NCBI GenBank assembly: GCA_900544535.1
Contig: UQVH01000002.1
Span: 62,001-126,000, forward strand
Length of the DNA stretch: 64,000 nt
Origin: an uncultured Bacteroidales bacterium
GTDB lineage: Bacteria > Bacteroidota > Bacteroidia > Bacteroidales > Muribaculaceae
Direction of reading: 5' to 3'
A model generated the notes under the pieces. It was not told where the DNA came from and made no database searches. It worked only from the letters and a program-made list of their open reading frames with translations. Below, piece by piece: positions 35,933 through 44,510 of the stretch. The number at the start of each line of letters is the position of its first letter. Position 1 is the first letter of the stretch. Position numbers and translations under genes: made by a program.

Positions 35933-38521
35933 ATGGAAAGAGCTAAATATACTTTTGAACAGGCTTTTGCCGAGTCCGTCAAGTATTTTGACGGAGACGA
36001 ACTCGCGGCAAAGGTATGGGTCAGCAAATATGCGCTGAAAGATTCTTTCGGCAATATATACGAACTGACTCCCGCCGACATGCACCACCGTCTGGCCGAA
36101 GAGTTCGCAAGAATAGAAAGCAAGTATCCCAATCCGCTGAGCGCACAGGAGATCTATGACTTGCTCGACGGGTTCAGATATGTAGTCCCTCAAGGCAGCC
36201 CCATGGCCGGAATCGGGAACAATTTCCAGACCGGATCTCTGTCGAACTGCTTTGTGGTGGGACTCGACGGTCATCCTGACTCATACGGCAGCATCATGAA
36301 AGTCGATGAAGAACAGGTGCAGCTGATGAAACGTCGCGGCGGAGTGGGGCACGATCTCAGCGATCTGCGTCCGAAAGGGATGCCGGTCAAAAATTCGGCA
36401 TTGACTTCTACCGGACTTGTGCCTTTCATGGAGCGTTATTCAAACTCTACCCGTGAAGTAGCTCAGGACGGACGCCGCGGAGCGCTGATGCTCACCGTAG
36501 CCATCAAGCACCCCGATTCTGAACGCTTCATCGACGCCAAGCTCGAACAGGGCAAGATTACCGGTGCGAATGTGTCGGTCAAGATTGACGACGGTTTCAT
36601 GAACTGTGTAGAGAAGAACGAGAAATATACCTGCCAATTCCCGATCTGCGACGAAAATCCATTGGTGAAGACTGAAATCGACGCGAAGGCGTTATGGGAC
36701 AAGATCGTCTACAACGCATGGAAGTCGGCTGAACCGGGTGTCCTTTTTTGGGATACCATCCTACGCGAATCTGTGCCCGACTGCTATGCCGATCTTGGAT
36801 TCCAGACCGTTTCGACTAATCCCTGCGGCGAGATACCGCTCTGCCCTTACGACAGCTGTCGCCTGATCGCGATCAATCTGTATTCCTATGTGAAAAATCC
36901 GTTTACACCTCAGGCTTATTTTGATTTCGATCTTTTCCGCGAGCATGTTGGGAAAGCACAGCGACTCATGGACGATATCATAGACCTCGAAATGGAGAAG
37001 ATTGAGGCCATCATCGATAAAATCAAAGCTGACCCCGAAAACGAGGAAGTCAAAGCCACGGAACTGAATCTGTGGGACAAAATCAGGCGCAAGACTCTCA
37101 AAGGTCGCCGCACCGGCCTCGGCACGACAGCCGAAGGCGACATGATAGCCGCTCTCGGACTGCGCTACGGCACCGAAGAGGCCACGGCAAAGTCTGTCGA
37201 AGTTCACCGCGCGCTGGCACTGGCCGCTTTCGCATCGTCGGTGCAGATGGCCAAAGAGCGCGGAGCCTTCGAGGTCTATGATGCCGAGCGCGAACGCAAC
37301 AATCCCTACATCAACCGTCTGCGCGAGGCGTCGCCCGAATTGGTAGCCGATATGGAAGCCCACGGACGTCGCAATATCGCATGTCTGACCATCGCTCCTA
37401 CGGGAACTACATCGCTGATGACACGGACTTCGTCAGGTATTGAGCCTGTGTTTATGCCGGTCTACAAACGCCGCCGCAAGGTCAATGCCAATGATGCCGA
37501 TGTGCATATAGACTATGTGGATGAATCAGGTGATGCGTTCGAGGAATTCGTTGTCTACCATCCAAAATTTATAGAATGGATGCGTATAAATGGCATTGAG
37601 GTCCGCAATGACTATACTCAGGCTGAACTTGATGCTCTCGTAGAGCGTTCGCCTTATCACAAAGCTACGGCAAATGAAATCGACTGGCTGGAAAAGGTAA
37701 AGATGCAGGGCGCTGTCCAGAAGTGGGTTGACCATTCCATTTCAGTCACCATCAACCTCCCGTCCGATACAGATGTCGAACTTGTCAACCGTCTCTACAT
37801 GGAGGCCTGGAAAGCCGGCTGTAAGGGATGTACTATTTACCGTGACGGCTGCCGTTCGGGTGTGCTCATCTCGGCCGACGAAAACAAAAAGAAAGATCGC
37901 GAAAAGGGCGTTGAGCCTGTTGCCGAACCTGACGGCAAACTCACCGTCGCTCCCGATGTTTTCCAGTCACATTCCGTAGGCAAGCGTCCTATCGAACTTG
38001 AAGCCGATGTGGTGCGATTCCAGAACAACAAGGAAAAGTGGATTGCATTCGTGGGCCTGAAAAACGGTCAGCCCTACGAGATTTTTACCGGTCTCGCTGA
38101 TGACGAAGACGGCATTTTCTGTCCGAAATCAGTGTCGAAAGGCAAGATTATCAAAGCTACCGACGATAAGGGAAACAAGCGCTATGATTTCCAGTTTATC
38201 AACAAGCGCGGCTATAAGACCACCATCGAGGGCCTGTCGGACAAGTTCAATCCCGAATACTGGAACTATGCAAAACTTATTTCGGGTGTGTTGCGCTACG
38301 GAATGCCTATTGACCAGGTAATCAAACTCGTCAACGGTCTTGAACTCGACTCGCAGTCGATCAATACATGGAAGATGGGTGTGGAACGTGCGCTGAAAAA
38401 GTATCTGCCTTCAGGAACTCCTGCGGGAGGACAGAAATGCCCCAACTGCGGTCAGGAGACTCTTGTCTATCAGGAGGGCTGTCTGATCTGTACATCCTGC
38501 GGATCGTCGAGATGCGGCTGA
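35933..38521 (+). CDS. nrdJ: Adenosylcobalamin-dependent ribonucleotide reductase (class II, NrdJ)
   Basis: An 862-residue class II reductase making deoxyribonucleotides with an adenosylcobalamin radical, independent of oxygen. The active-site loop TNPCGEIPLCPYDSC supplies N296, the radical C298 and E300; NFQTGSLSNCFVVG carries the first of the redox cysteines, and GTTSLMTRTSSGIEPVF is the phosphate-binding loop. A C-terminal four-cysteine zinc ribbon (CPNCG ... CTSCGSSRCG) supplies both metal ligands and the final CxxC-like redox pair expected in NrdJ. It depends on vitamin B12, and no class I or III genes or NrdR are in the window. Its stop (38519-38521) abuts the stop of the converging EptA-like gene with no gap. 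Confidence 0.95.
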   Translation: MERAKYTFEQAFAESVKYFDGDELAAKVWVSKYALKDSFGNIYELTPADMHHRLAEEFARIESKYPNPLSAQEIYDLLDGFRYVVPQGSPMAGIGNNFQTGSLSNCFVVGLDGHPDSYGSIMKVDEEQVQLMKRRGGVGHDLSDLRPKGMPVKNSALTSTGLVPFMERYSNSTREVAQDGRRGALMLTVAIKHPDSERFIDAKLEQGKITGANVSVKIDDGFMNCVEKNEKYTCQFPICDENPLVKTEIDAKALWDKIVYNAWKSAEPGVLFWDTILRESVPDCYADLGFQTVSTNPCGEIPLCPYDSCRLIAINLYSYVKNPFTPQAYFDFDLFREHVGKAQRLMDDIIDLEMEKIEAIIDKIKADPENEEVKATELNLWDKIRRKTLKGRRTGLGTTAEGDMIAALGLRYGTEEATAKSVEVHRALALAAFASSVQMAKERGAFEVYDAERERNNPYINRLREASPELVADMEAHGRRNIACLTIAPTGTTSLMTRTSSGIEPVFMPVYKRRRKVNANDADVHIDYVDESGDAFEEFVVYHPKFIEWMRINGIEVRNDYTQAELDALVERSPYHKATANEIDWLEKVKMQGAVQKWVDHSISVTINLPSDTDVELVNRLYMEAWKAGCKGCTIYRDGCRSGVLISADENKKKDREKGVEPVAEPDGKLTVAPDVFQSHSVGKRPIELEADVVRFQNNKEKWIAFVGLKNGQPYEIFTGLADDEDGIFCPKSVSKGKIIKATDDKGNKRYDFQFINKRGYKTTIEGLSDKFNPEYWNYAKLISGVLRYGMPIDQVIKLVNGLELDSQSINTWKMGVERALKKYLPSGTPAGGQKCPNCGQETLVYQEGCLICTSCGSSRCG

Positions 38522-40168
38522 TCAGAGAATAGATTTCAGAGTGACCGGCGTGTTGTGGTCCGTCAGATAGAGCGGTTCCCGCGGCACATAATTCTGACGA
38601 AATACAGAAGCGGCAGTGTCAGTCATGGCATTGCCGCTGACTTTTATGCCTGCCATATCAAAGGCTGAGGGACAGAAAGAACGAGAGGTCGAGATTTTGC
38701 GTGAGATATTTTTTCTGACCGCTTCCGTGGCATCGGGATAGTTTTCAGCGAAGCGGGACGAAATCCAAACAATCAGTGGTACATGGACCTGCTGGAGAGT
38801 GGGGCGCGGTGAGGCATGGAGGAAGCGGCCGGAGCCGTTGTCAAAGATGTCCTCGCCGTGGTCCGAAGTATAGAGCAGACCCGTGTTTGCACCGCTGATT
38901 GAGTCGAGACGGCTGATGCAGTCATCGAGCAGGCGGTCGGTGGCCACGATGGTATTGTCGTAAGCGTTGATAAGTTTCTCGCGGTTGCCTTTTGTGGCTT
39001 CCGTGTAGTCGCAGGGGGTGAAAAGTTCGTCGGCCTTTGAATAGCGGTCGATATAGTTGAAGTGCGAACCGTAGGTGTGCAGGACTATCAGTTGCTTGGG
39101 GGCTTCTTTGGCGAGAATGCCGTCGAGATAAGGCAGCAGTTCGGAATCCGGGACGCTGTTCTGTTTGAGAGACCCGGCGCGCTCCGGCTGTTCTTTGATG
39201 AAGACGCAGGTGTCGCTTTCCTCGGCGAAAAAGTCGATGAAAGAGCGGTTGTAGCGCTGGTTTGACAGGAACGCGGTGGAGAAACCGGCCTCCTTGAATG
39301 CCGTGACAAGACTCTTGATTCGGTATATGTCGGTGTTGAAATTGGTGGCGTCGACGGGGCTCAGGAGCATCGGCACACTCTTGTGGGTGGTGTTGCTTTC
39401 GCTGTATGCGTCGGCCGCGGCATAAAGGCCGTCGCGTTTCGAGAGTTTCGGGTTGGTCGAGCGGTAGTAGCCGAGGAGCTGCCAGTTGTCGGCGCGGGCG
39501 GTCTCGCCGATGACAAGTATGTAGATTTCGCGCTCGTCGGCCGGACGTGTGGAGCGGGCGCCGTAACTGAAATCTTTGGAAGTCTCGTCATAACGGGCGG
39601 TTTTGGCCGTGCGGTCGAAAGCAAGATAGATATTATAGCAGACATTGACGGGATAGAGGTCATCGCTCACGGCGTAGGGCGGCATACAATAGCTTACAAT
39701 CAGACAGAGAACACCTGCAATGCTGACACAGCCCGCGGCCTTGCGGTTAGGTCTCAGAAATGAATCAGGCATATATGTCTTCCTGCGCATGAACACCACA
39801 CCGGTGACAAGCGAGGGTACATAAAGGACGACGACGATGATGATGACAGGCAGCATATTGCCGAGAAGTTCAGCTACCTCGGAAGTATTGGTAGTGACGA
39901 GGTTCAGAAACATGTCGACCGCGATCACGCTGCGTCCGTAAAGGTCCAGCAGTACTATCTGAAATGCGGCGAAGAAGATAAGAGGGAACATCAGCCATAT
40001 CGTGCGACCGAGTTTTCTGCAAAGGCTCAGCAGAAGCCAGATAACACCTCCCGGTAAAAGTATATTGGTCAAAGCGCCGGCTAAGCTCAGCGGTTCAGTG
40101 AACGAAAGTATGAAATTGGGGAGAAGGAGAGTCAGCAGAAAGTAATAAAAAACTATGTACTTGTACAT
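38522..40168 (-). CDS. Phosphoethanolamine transferase (EptA/MCR-like)
   Basis: A 548-residue inner-membrane sulfatase-fold enzyme that moves phosphoethanolamine from phosphatidylethanolamine to lipid A or another envelope acceptor. Five hydrophobic helices occupy residues 1-165. The periplasmic catalytic domain has zinc ligand E222 in VIGETARADNW, the nucleophile T261 in NTTHKSVP and the SDHGED motif. The family is the source of polymyxin resistance when acting on lipid A, but in Bacteroidetes such enzymes are ordinary chromosomal genes. The neighbouring Omp85 barrel lies 68 bp upstream on the same strand. Confidence 0.9.
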   Translation of the reverse strand: MYKYIVFYYFLLTLLLPNFILSFTEPLSLAGALTNILLPGGVIWLLLSLCRKLGRTIWLMFPLIFFAAFQIVLLDLYGRSVIAVDMFLNLVTTNTSEVAELLGNMLPVIIIVVVLYVPSLVTGVVFMRRKTYMPDSFLRPNRKAAGCVSIAGVLCLIVSYCMPPYAVSDDLYPVNVCYNIYLAFDRTAKTARYDETSKDFSYGARSTRPADEREIYILVIGETARADNWQLLGYYRSTNPKLSKRDGLYAAADAYSESNTTHKSVPMLLSPVDATNFNTDIYRIKSLVTAFKEAGFSTAFLSNQRYNRSFIDFFAEESDTCVFIKEQPERAGSLKQNSVPDSELLPYLDGILAKEAPKQLIVLHTYGSHFNYIDRYSKADELFTPCDYTEATKGNREKLINAYDNTIVATDRLLDDCISRLDSISGANTGLLYTSDHGEDIFDNGSGRFLHASPRPTLQQVHVPLIVWISSRFAENYPDATEAVRKNISRKISTSRSFCPSAFDMAGIKVSGNAMTDTAASVFRQNYVPREPLYLTDHNTPVTLKSIL

Positions 40169-40236
40169 GATACCTATTGCTTGAAACCCTTGAAGGGTAT
40201 TCCATTATAAAATTGTCCGATGATAATAAGCGTTGA

Positions 40237-41394
40237 TCAGAATGCCTCGTTGAGGCCGAACATGAATCCTGTCGAATGTCGTCCGAATCCGACATCAATA
40301 CGGACATTGGCGTTTTTCTTGAATTCCCAGCGATAACCGATGCCGCATTCAGGCAACAGACGGTTGAACCGGATTTCTGAAAATTTATGATAGACGCTGC
40401 CAACACCGCCCCAGATAGCGAAGCCAAAGCGGCGATAGAGATGCTGACGGAGTTCGATAACGATATCAGAGGCGCATTTGTCGCGATAACGCCCCTCGTA
40501 GTAACCTCTCATGGCGCCCCCACCGAGGAAGGGCAGTTTGCTCCAGGGTGTATGTCCGAATGTCCACTCACTGTGGATATGACCCGCAAAGGTCGCTCCT
40601 GTCCACAAAGGAGTGTAGACGTTGAAACCGACTTCAGTACTCGTGAAATCGTGGCCAGCATTGCCGAGGAAAGTAGGATAGAAAAGCTGGATCAGTTCAA
40701 AGAGAACACCGGAATGAGGATAGGTGAGATTGTCACGCAGATCATATTGCAGACGTCCACCGATTGCCGCTGAAAACAAGTGTGTCGCCTGACCCTGCCA
40801 CGGAGTACGGTCGGAGATATTGGCGGCTTTCGTATAGCTGACATCAATGGCGGGGCCCAGATAAAGTCCGTGTGTAAGACGCCATTCATAGTCGGCACTG
40901 AGTGTGATGTCGAAAAGATTGTATTTTGTCTTGTTGGCGTTATGATGGTTCCAGTCATATCCGATGCCCCAAAAATAGGTTGAGAAAGACTGAAAATTAA
41001 GATCGTAATTGATGCGCCGGGAGTTATTGGGGAATATGTGGACTCCGTCAAGACCTATCAGATAGTAACCTTTGGTCGCAATATCGCCTTTGAAAGAGAT
41101 GTTCGAAGCGGGCAGCAAAGTATCGGAAGGGCATGGCGAATAGTCCCCTGCGATAACAAGTCCCAGCCCAAGCCCTTTCTCCGATGAATAATGCGGGCCG
41201 CCGAGGGGCGTGAAATTAGGCCGTGTGGTCAGTGCGCGTTTGTTGGACTGATCAAAATAATGGATCAACCGACCTATAACACCTTTGTGCGTTGTAGCGG
41301 ATACAGAATCGGATTTTTCTGCGGCAGTCGCCAACGGTGTTATAAGTAATAAAACAAACAGTGTGATGACGAATCGAAAAGGACGTAGTTGCAT
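40237..41394 (-). CDS. Omp85/BamA-family outer membrane beta-barrel (surface antigen D15 domain)
   Basis: A 385-residue outer membrane protein with a signal peptide (about 1-24, ending ATA before AEK). There are no POTRA repeats; nearly the entire protein is a 16-strand-type barrel of the Bac_surface_Ag family, with the diagnostic GGGAMRGYYEGRYRDK motif (the conserved RGY/F loop residue of Omp85) and a C-terminal strand ending in Phe (GLNEAF). Such short Omp85 proteins are common in Bacteroidetes; their cargo is unknown. It could belong to a lipid/OMP module with the EptA-like gene, but this is guesswork. Confidence 0.85.
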   Translation of the reverse strand: MQLRPFRFVITLFVLLLITPLATAAEKSDSVSATTHKGVIGRLIHYFDQSNKRALTTRPNFTPLGGPHYSSEKGLGLGLVIAGDYSPCPSDTLLPASNISFKGDIATKGYYLIGLDGVHIFPNNSRRINYDLNFQSFSTYFWGIGYDWNHHNANKTKYNLFDITLSADYEWRLTHGLYLGPAIDVSYTKAANISDRTPWQGQATHLFSAAIGGRLQYDLRDNLTYPHSGVLFELIQLFYPTFLGNAGHDFTSTEVGFNVYTPLWTGATFAGHIHSEWTFGHTPWSKLPFLGGGAMRGYYEGRYRDKCASDIVIELRQHLYRRFGFAIWGGVGSVYHKFSEIRFNRLLPECGIGYRWEFKKNANVRIDVGFGRHSTGFMFGLNEAF

Positions 41395-41399
41395 GTATG

Positions 41400-41407
41400 C
41401 AAAGATA
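41400..41407 (-). promoter_or_regulatory. -7-like element right before the Omp85 gene
   Basis: Minus-strand TATCTTTG at 41407-41400, only 5 nt upstream of the ATG at 41394. There is no clear TTTG 19-21 bp upstream. If functional, the transcript would be leaderless. Confidence 0.35.
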
Positions 41408-41478
41408 CGATAAAATAATGATATATAATGAACCGATTTGTAGCTTAAAAGGTTTAAAGATTTGTCAAGATGGAAATC

Positions 41479-42201
41479 TCAGTCCATGTAGGTAGCAGCT
41501 AAGGAATAAACACTTATCCTGGTTGTAGGAGAGGCGGCTTTCACGGCTCCGGCACAAGCGAGAACTGTAGAGCCTGTCGTAATCACATCATCGACCAACA
41601 GGATATGCTTATTTTCGATCGCGGCATCTGAACACAGCGAATATGTTCCAAGGGCATTCCGAAGACGGTCATGGGCGTCCTTACGTGTCTGTGAACGATG
41701 CCATGAAGCTCTCAGAGGCGTCACTACCGGCAACCCGCTGACCGAAGCGATGCCGTCGGCTATTTTTTCAGCCTGATTATAGCCACGTTTCAACTGCTTC
41801 AGAAAGTGTAGTGGAACAGGAACAAGAAGATCAATGTACCCGAAAAATCCTGCTGACATCAGTTCCTCGGCATGTAGCTCCACCAAGTAACGTCCTACAT
41901 CGGGGCGCCCGCGATATTTAGTGTCGTGAATCAGGGCAGTGTATGGATTACCACGGCGATAATAGAACATGGAAGTGGCCTTCTCAATCGGGACTGTACG
42001 GGAAAACAGGCGGTCAGTCAAAGAATTCGAGTCCGATTTATGAAAATTCGTCAACGGCATGTCCATCAGACATTCAAGACACAGAAATTGTTCACCGTCA
42101 ATCAAGGTGCGGTGACATACGGTACAGACATTTGGGAAAATGATGTCTACAAAACTTTTGCTCCAACGACGGACTGTGCCGACGAAATCCGGTCTATTCA
42201 T
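41479..42201 (-). CDS. ComF family phosphoribosyltransferase-like protein
   Basis: A 240-residue protein with an N-terminal zinc ribbon (C26, C29, C41, C44 in CTVCHRTL ... FLCLECL) and a type I phosphoribosyltransferase domain with the PRPP loop LLVDDVITTGSTV. ComF helps take up or process single-stranded DNA in competent bacteria and is widespread outside them. The gene start overlaps the recX stop by 8 bp, so it is the last member of the prmC-recX-comF run. Confidence 0.9.
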   Translation of the reverse strand: MNRPDFVGTVRRWSKSFVDIIFPNVCTVCHRTLIDGEQFLCLECLMDMPLTNFHKSDSNSLTDRLFSRTVPIEKATSMFYYRRGNPYTALIHDTKYRGRPDVGRYLVELHAEELMSAGFFGYIDLLVPVPLHFLKQLKRGYNQAEKIADGIASVSGLPVVTPLRASWHRSQTRKDAHDRLRNALGTYSLCSDAAIENKHILLVDDVITTGSTVLACAGAVKAASPTTRISVYSLAATYMD

Positions 42202-42685
42202 CCGCCTCCGATTTTAAATCTCTCATCAGGCTGGCTACAAGAGGGTATTCAAAACCTTTCTGCATAGCATATCTGATGACTTTTATTTTACTTTCATGGC
42301 TGAGAGGCCACTCTTTCAGCGCACGGATTTTAGTCCGTATGACTTTTAACGCCACGGCAGAATATTCCTCGTCTTCAAATTCGTCACAGGCGTTATTTAT
42401 AATATCCGAAGACAGACGTTTAACCCAAAGTCCCTGTTGGATTTTACGTCGTCCCCAACAGCTGAAATGAAGTTTGTCGTGAGCATAGGCTTTTGAAAAT
42501 CTGACGTCATCAACAAAATTGAGTTCAATCAGCCGTGAGATCACTTTCGATGACATGGATTGACTGAGTCCCCATGACGACAGTTTTTTCAGAATGTCAG
42601 GAGTGCATTGTTCGCACTTCGCACATAAGGCGGCAGCACGGGAAAGAGCGTTTTCGTATGTGAGGGGAGTCTGTCGTTTAAGCAT
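42194..42685 (-). CDS. recX: Regulatory protein RecX
   Basis: A 163-residue, mostly helical protein with tandem three-helix RecX repeats; the region SKVISRLIELNFVDDVRFSKAYAHDK and CWGRRKIQQGL is the family signature. RecX inhibits RecA filament growth. RecA itself is not in the window. It sits 12 bp after prmC and overlaps comF, so the three are probably one transcript. Confidence 0.88.
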   Translation of the reverse strand: MLKRQTPLTYENALSRAAALCAKCEQCTPDILKKLSSWGLSQSMSSKVISRLIELNFVDDVRFSKAYAHDKLHFSCWGRRKIQQGLWVKRLSSDIINNACDEFEDEEYSAVALKVIRTKIRALKEWPLSHESKIKVIRYAMQKGFEYPLVASLMRDLKSEADE

Positions 42686-42697
42686 GTGACATATGCG

Positions 42698-43546
42698 TTA
42701 TCTGCGAGCAATCAGGAAGCGTGTTTTAGCATTTATGTCCGGGAGAAAGGTGACATCACTCCAGCCTGACTGCAACATCCAACTTCTGAGTGCATTGGCT
42801 GTAAGCGGATTGAGCTCAAAATAGAGTCGGCCTTTGTCATCAAGAGCCGTGTATGCGTATGTGGCGATCGCCTTGTAAAATTTCAGCGGATCGCGGTCAG
42901 GGACAAATAAGGCAAGCGCAGGCTCATGGTCAAGAACATTGCTGTCCATCGCACTCTTTTCGCTTTCCATGACATAAGGGGGATTTGATACGATAATGTC
43001 ATATTTCCCCGTTAGAGTCTTTCCGAGATCAAGGGCGTCAGCTGTCTCGAATTTCACTTTGACTTTTTGCAAAGTCGCATTTTCACGGGCGATTGCGAGT
43101 GCGGGCTGTGAAATGTCTATGGCAGTTACCTGCGGGAAATTCATAAATTTCGCAAGTGCCACCGCAATACATCCCGATCCGGTGCAGACGTCGAGAACTT
43201 TTAGGTCGGACTGCTGATTGTCTTTGACAATGATATCGACGAGTTCCTCCGTCTCAGGGCGTGGAATTAGGACATCCGGGGAAACTTTGAGTGTCATTCC
43301 ATGCCAGTATGTGTCCCCGAAAATATACTGGATCGGTTCATGATGCAGCAGACGGTCAATGACGGCATTGACGGAAGATACAAGAAAGTTCGATACCTCC
43401 TTGTCGGCGCGCATAAGCAACTCCACCTGATCCCATCCTTTGAGATGCTCCATAATGATGCGCAGGAGCCAGGAAGCTTCGCTCCCGCCATAGGCAGGTG
43501 TCAGGCGGGAGCGAGATGAGTCGAGGAGTTGTTTCAGTGTGGTCAT
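42698..43546 (-). CDS. prmC: Release factor glutamine methyltransferase PrmC (HemK)
   Basis: A 282-residue SAM-dependent enzyme that methylates the GGQ glutamine of peptide release factors. The N-terminal helical bundle is followed by a Rossmann methyltransferase domain with LDVCTGSGCIAVALA (SAM loop) and VSNPPYV, the hallmark of N5-glutamine methyltransferases; the RPETEEL motif precedes it. It starts 3 bp after the DUF4465 gene, so it is co-transcribed with that lipoprotein. Confidence 0.95.
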   Translation of the reverse strand: MTTLKQLLDSSRSRLTPAYGGSEASWLLRIIMEHLKGWDQVELLMRADKEVSNFLVSSVNAVIDRLLHHEPIQYIFGDTYWHGMTLKVSPDVLIPRPETEELVDIIVKDNQQSDLKVLDVCTGSGCIAVALAKFMNFPQVTAIDISQPALAIARENATLQKVKVKFETADALDLGKTLTGKYDIIVSNPPYVMESEKSAMDSNVLDHEPALALFVPDRDPLKFYKAIATYAYTALDDKGRLYFELNPLTANALRSWMLQSGWSDVTFLPDINAKTRFLIARR

Positions 43547-43549
43547 CGC

Positions 43550-44479
43550 TTATTTTTTGACAGAATCGTAGATTTCGATATTGTCGAGTGCGAGATAACC
43601 GGGAGTATTGAGGCCGTAGTCGCCTGCATCCGAGCCTTCGAAATTGAAAACTACGCGGTTGACATTTCCGAGAGCCGAGAGATTCCAGTCTTCCCAGTTG
43701 TTGTCGAGTTTTTTTGCCTTGACGCCGCTGCGATAGTCGCAGAGATAAAGTTCGACGGGGCTTCCGACAGTCATGTTGCCGGCGGCATCATAACCGTAAG
43801 CGAGTACTTTGAACCAGCCATTGTTTTCAGGTTTAAGAGAATTAGCGAAGCCGTTGCCGTTTTCAACTACACCATAAACGTATGAGGTGTTGCAGACCTC
43901 GATGTCGCCGATGACAAATTCAGCATTGTTGTCGAATGAGAAACCTCCGAGCGAAACTTCTTTACCGCGTCCATACACAGAAGAAATTGCGGAAGCATCG
44001 CAGGACCCGTTGACAATAGCGAAGGTATTTGAGCCGTCATCGCCAGCACCTTTATTGGTCCCGTCTCTGGAATCATCGTTATATACGCTGCACTGATTGT
44101 TGTAGGAATACCACCAGTCACCGGTTTTCCCCTCAGGATTTGAACGGTAGTTGAACTGTGAAAGAAACATACCACCATTATATAAGGTGGCGATACCGGG
44201 ATACCAGTCTCCCTGGGTATTCAGTCCGAATTTTATGGCATCAGTGCCCTTGTTGAATGCGATTGAACCGGCGGTGAAACGCTCGCCGGTATAATCGGCA
44301 TAGAGATTTGCACCATAGGAATCAGGACCTGCGAGAATGATGTCGGTGTTTTCAAATGTGATCTCTCCGACTTTTACAGTTCCTTTGGGCCCGTCATTGT
44401 CATCATCGCTACATGATGAAAGAAAAGGAATCGCGCAAACGGCGAGAGTAAATGCGTAGGTTTTTAAATTTGTATACAT
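43550..44479 (-). CDS. DUF4465 surface lipoprotein
   Basis: A 309-residue lipoprotein from the ATG at 44479; an in-frame ATG at 44626 would add 49 Arg/Ser/Asn-rich residues that overlap the kinase gene and hide the signal peptide. The lipobox FLSSC acylates C23, and the following SDDDND is an acidic surface-export signal of Bacteroidetes. The rest is a single DUF4465 beta domain (SYGANLYADYTG to LDNIEIYDS). From memory, some DUF4465 proteins in Bacteroides bind corrinoids at the cell surface (BtuH-type); whether this one does is unknown, and no cobalamin riboswitch is visible. It lies 31 bp downstream of the histidine kinase gene and 3 bp upstream of prmC. Confidence 0.85.
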   Translation of the reverse strand: MYTNLKTYAFTLAVCAIPFLSSCSDDDNDGPKGTVKVGEITFENTDIILAGPDSYGANLYADYTGERFTAGSIAFNKGTDAIKFGLNTQGDWYPGIATLYNGGMFLSQFNYRSNPEGKTGDWWYSYNNQCSVYNDDSRDGTNKGAGDDGSNTFAIVNGSCDASAISSVYGRGKEVSLGGFSFDNNAEFVIGDIEVCNTSYVYGVVENGNGFANSLKPENNGWFKVLAYGYDAAGNMTVGSPVELYLCDYRSGVKAKKLDNNWEDWNLSALGNVNRVVFNFEGSDAGDYGLNTPGYLALDNIEIYDSVKK

Positions 44480-44510
44480 AATTGAATTTGCAGATAGATT
44501 TGATTGATTA

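Noticed and set aside
40170..40236. Inverted ACCCTT/AAGGGT between the Omp85 and EptA-like genes as terminator
   Set aside because: The arms touch with no usable loop, leaving only about four base pairs.
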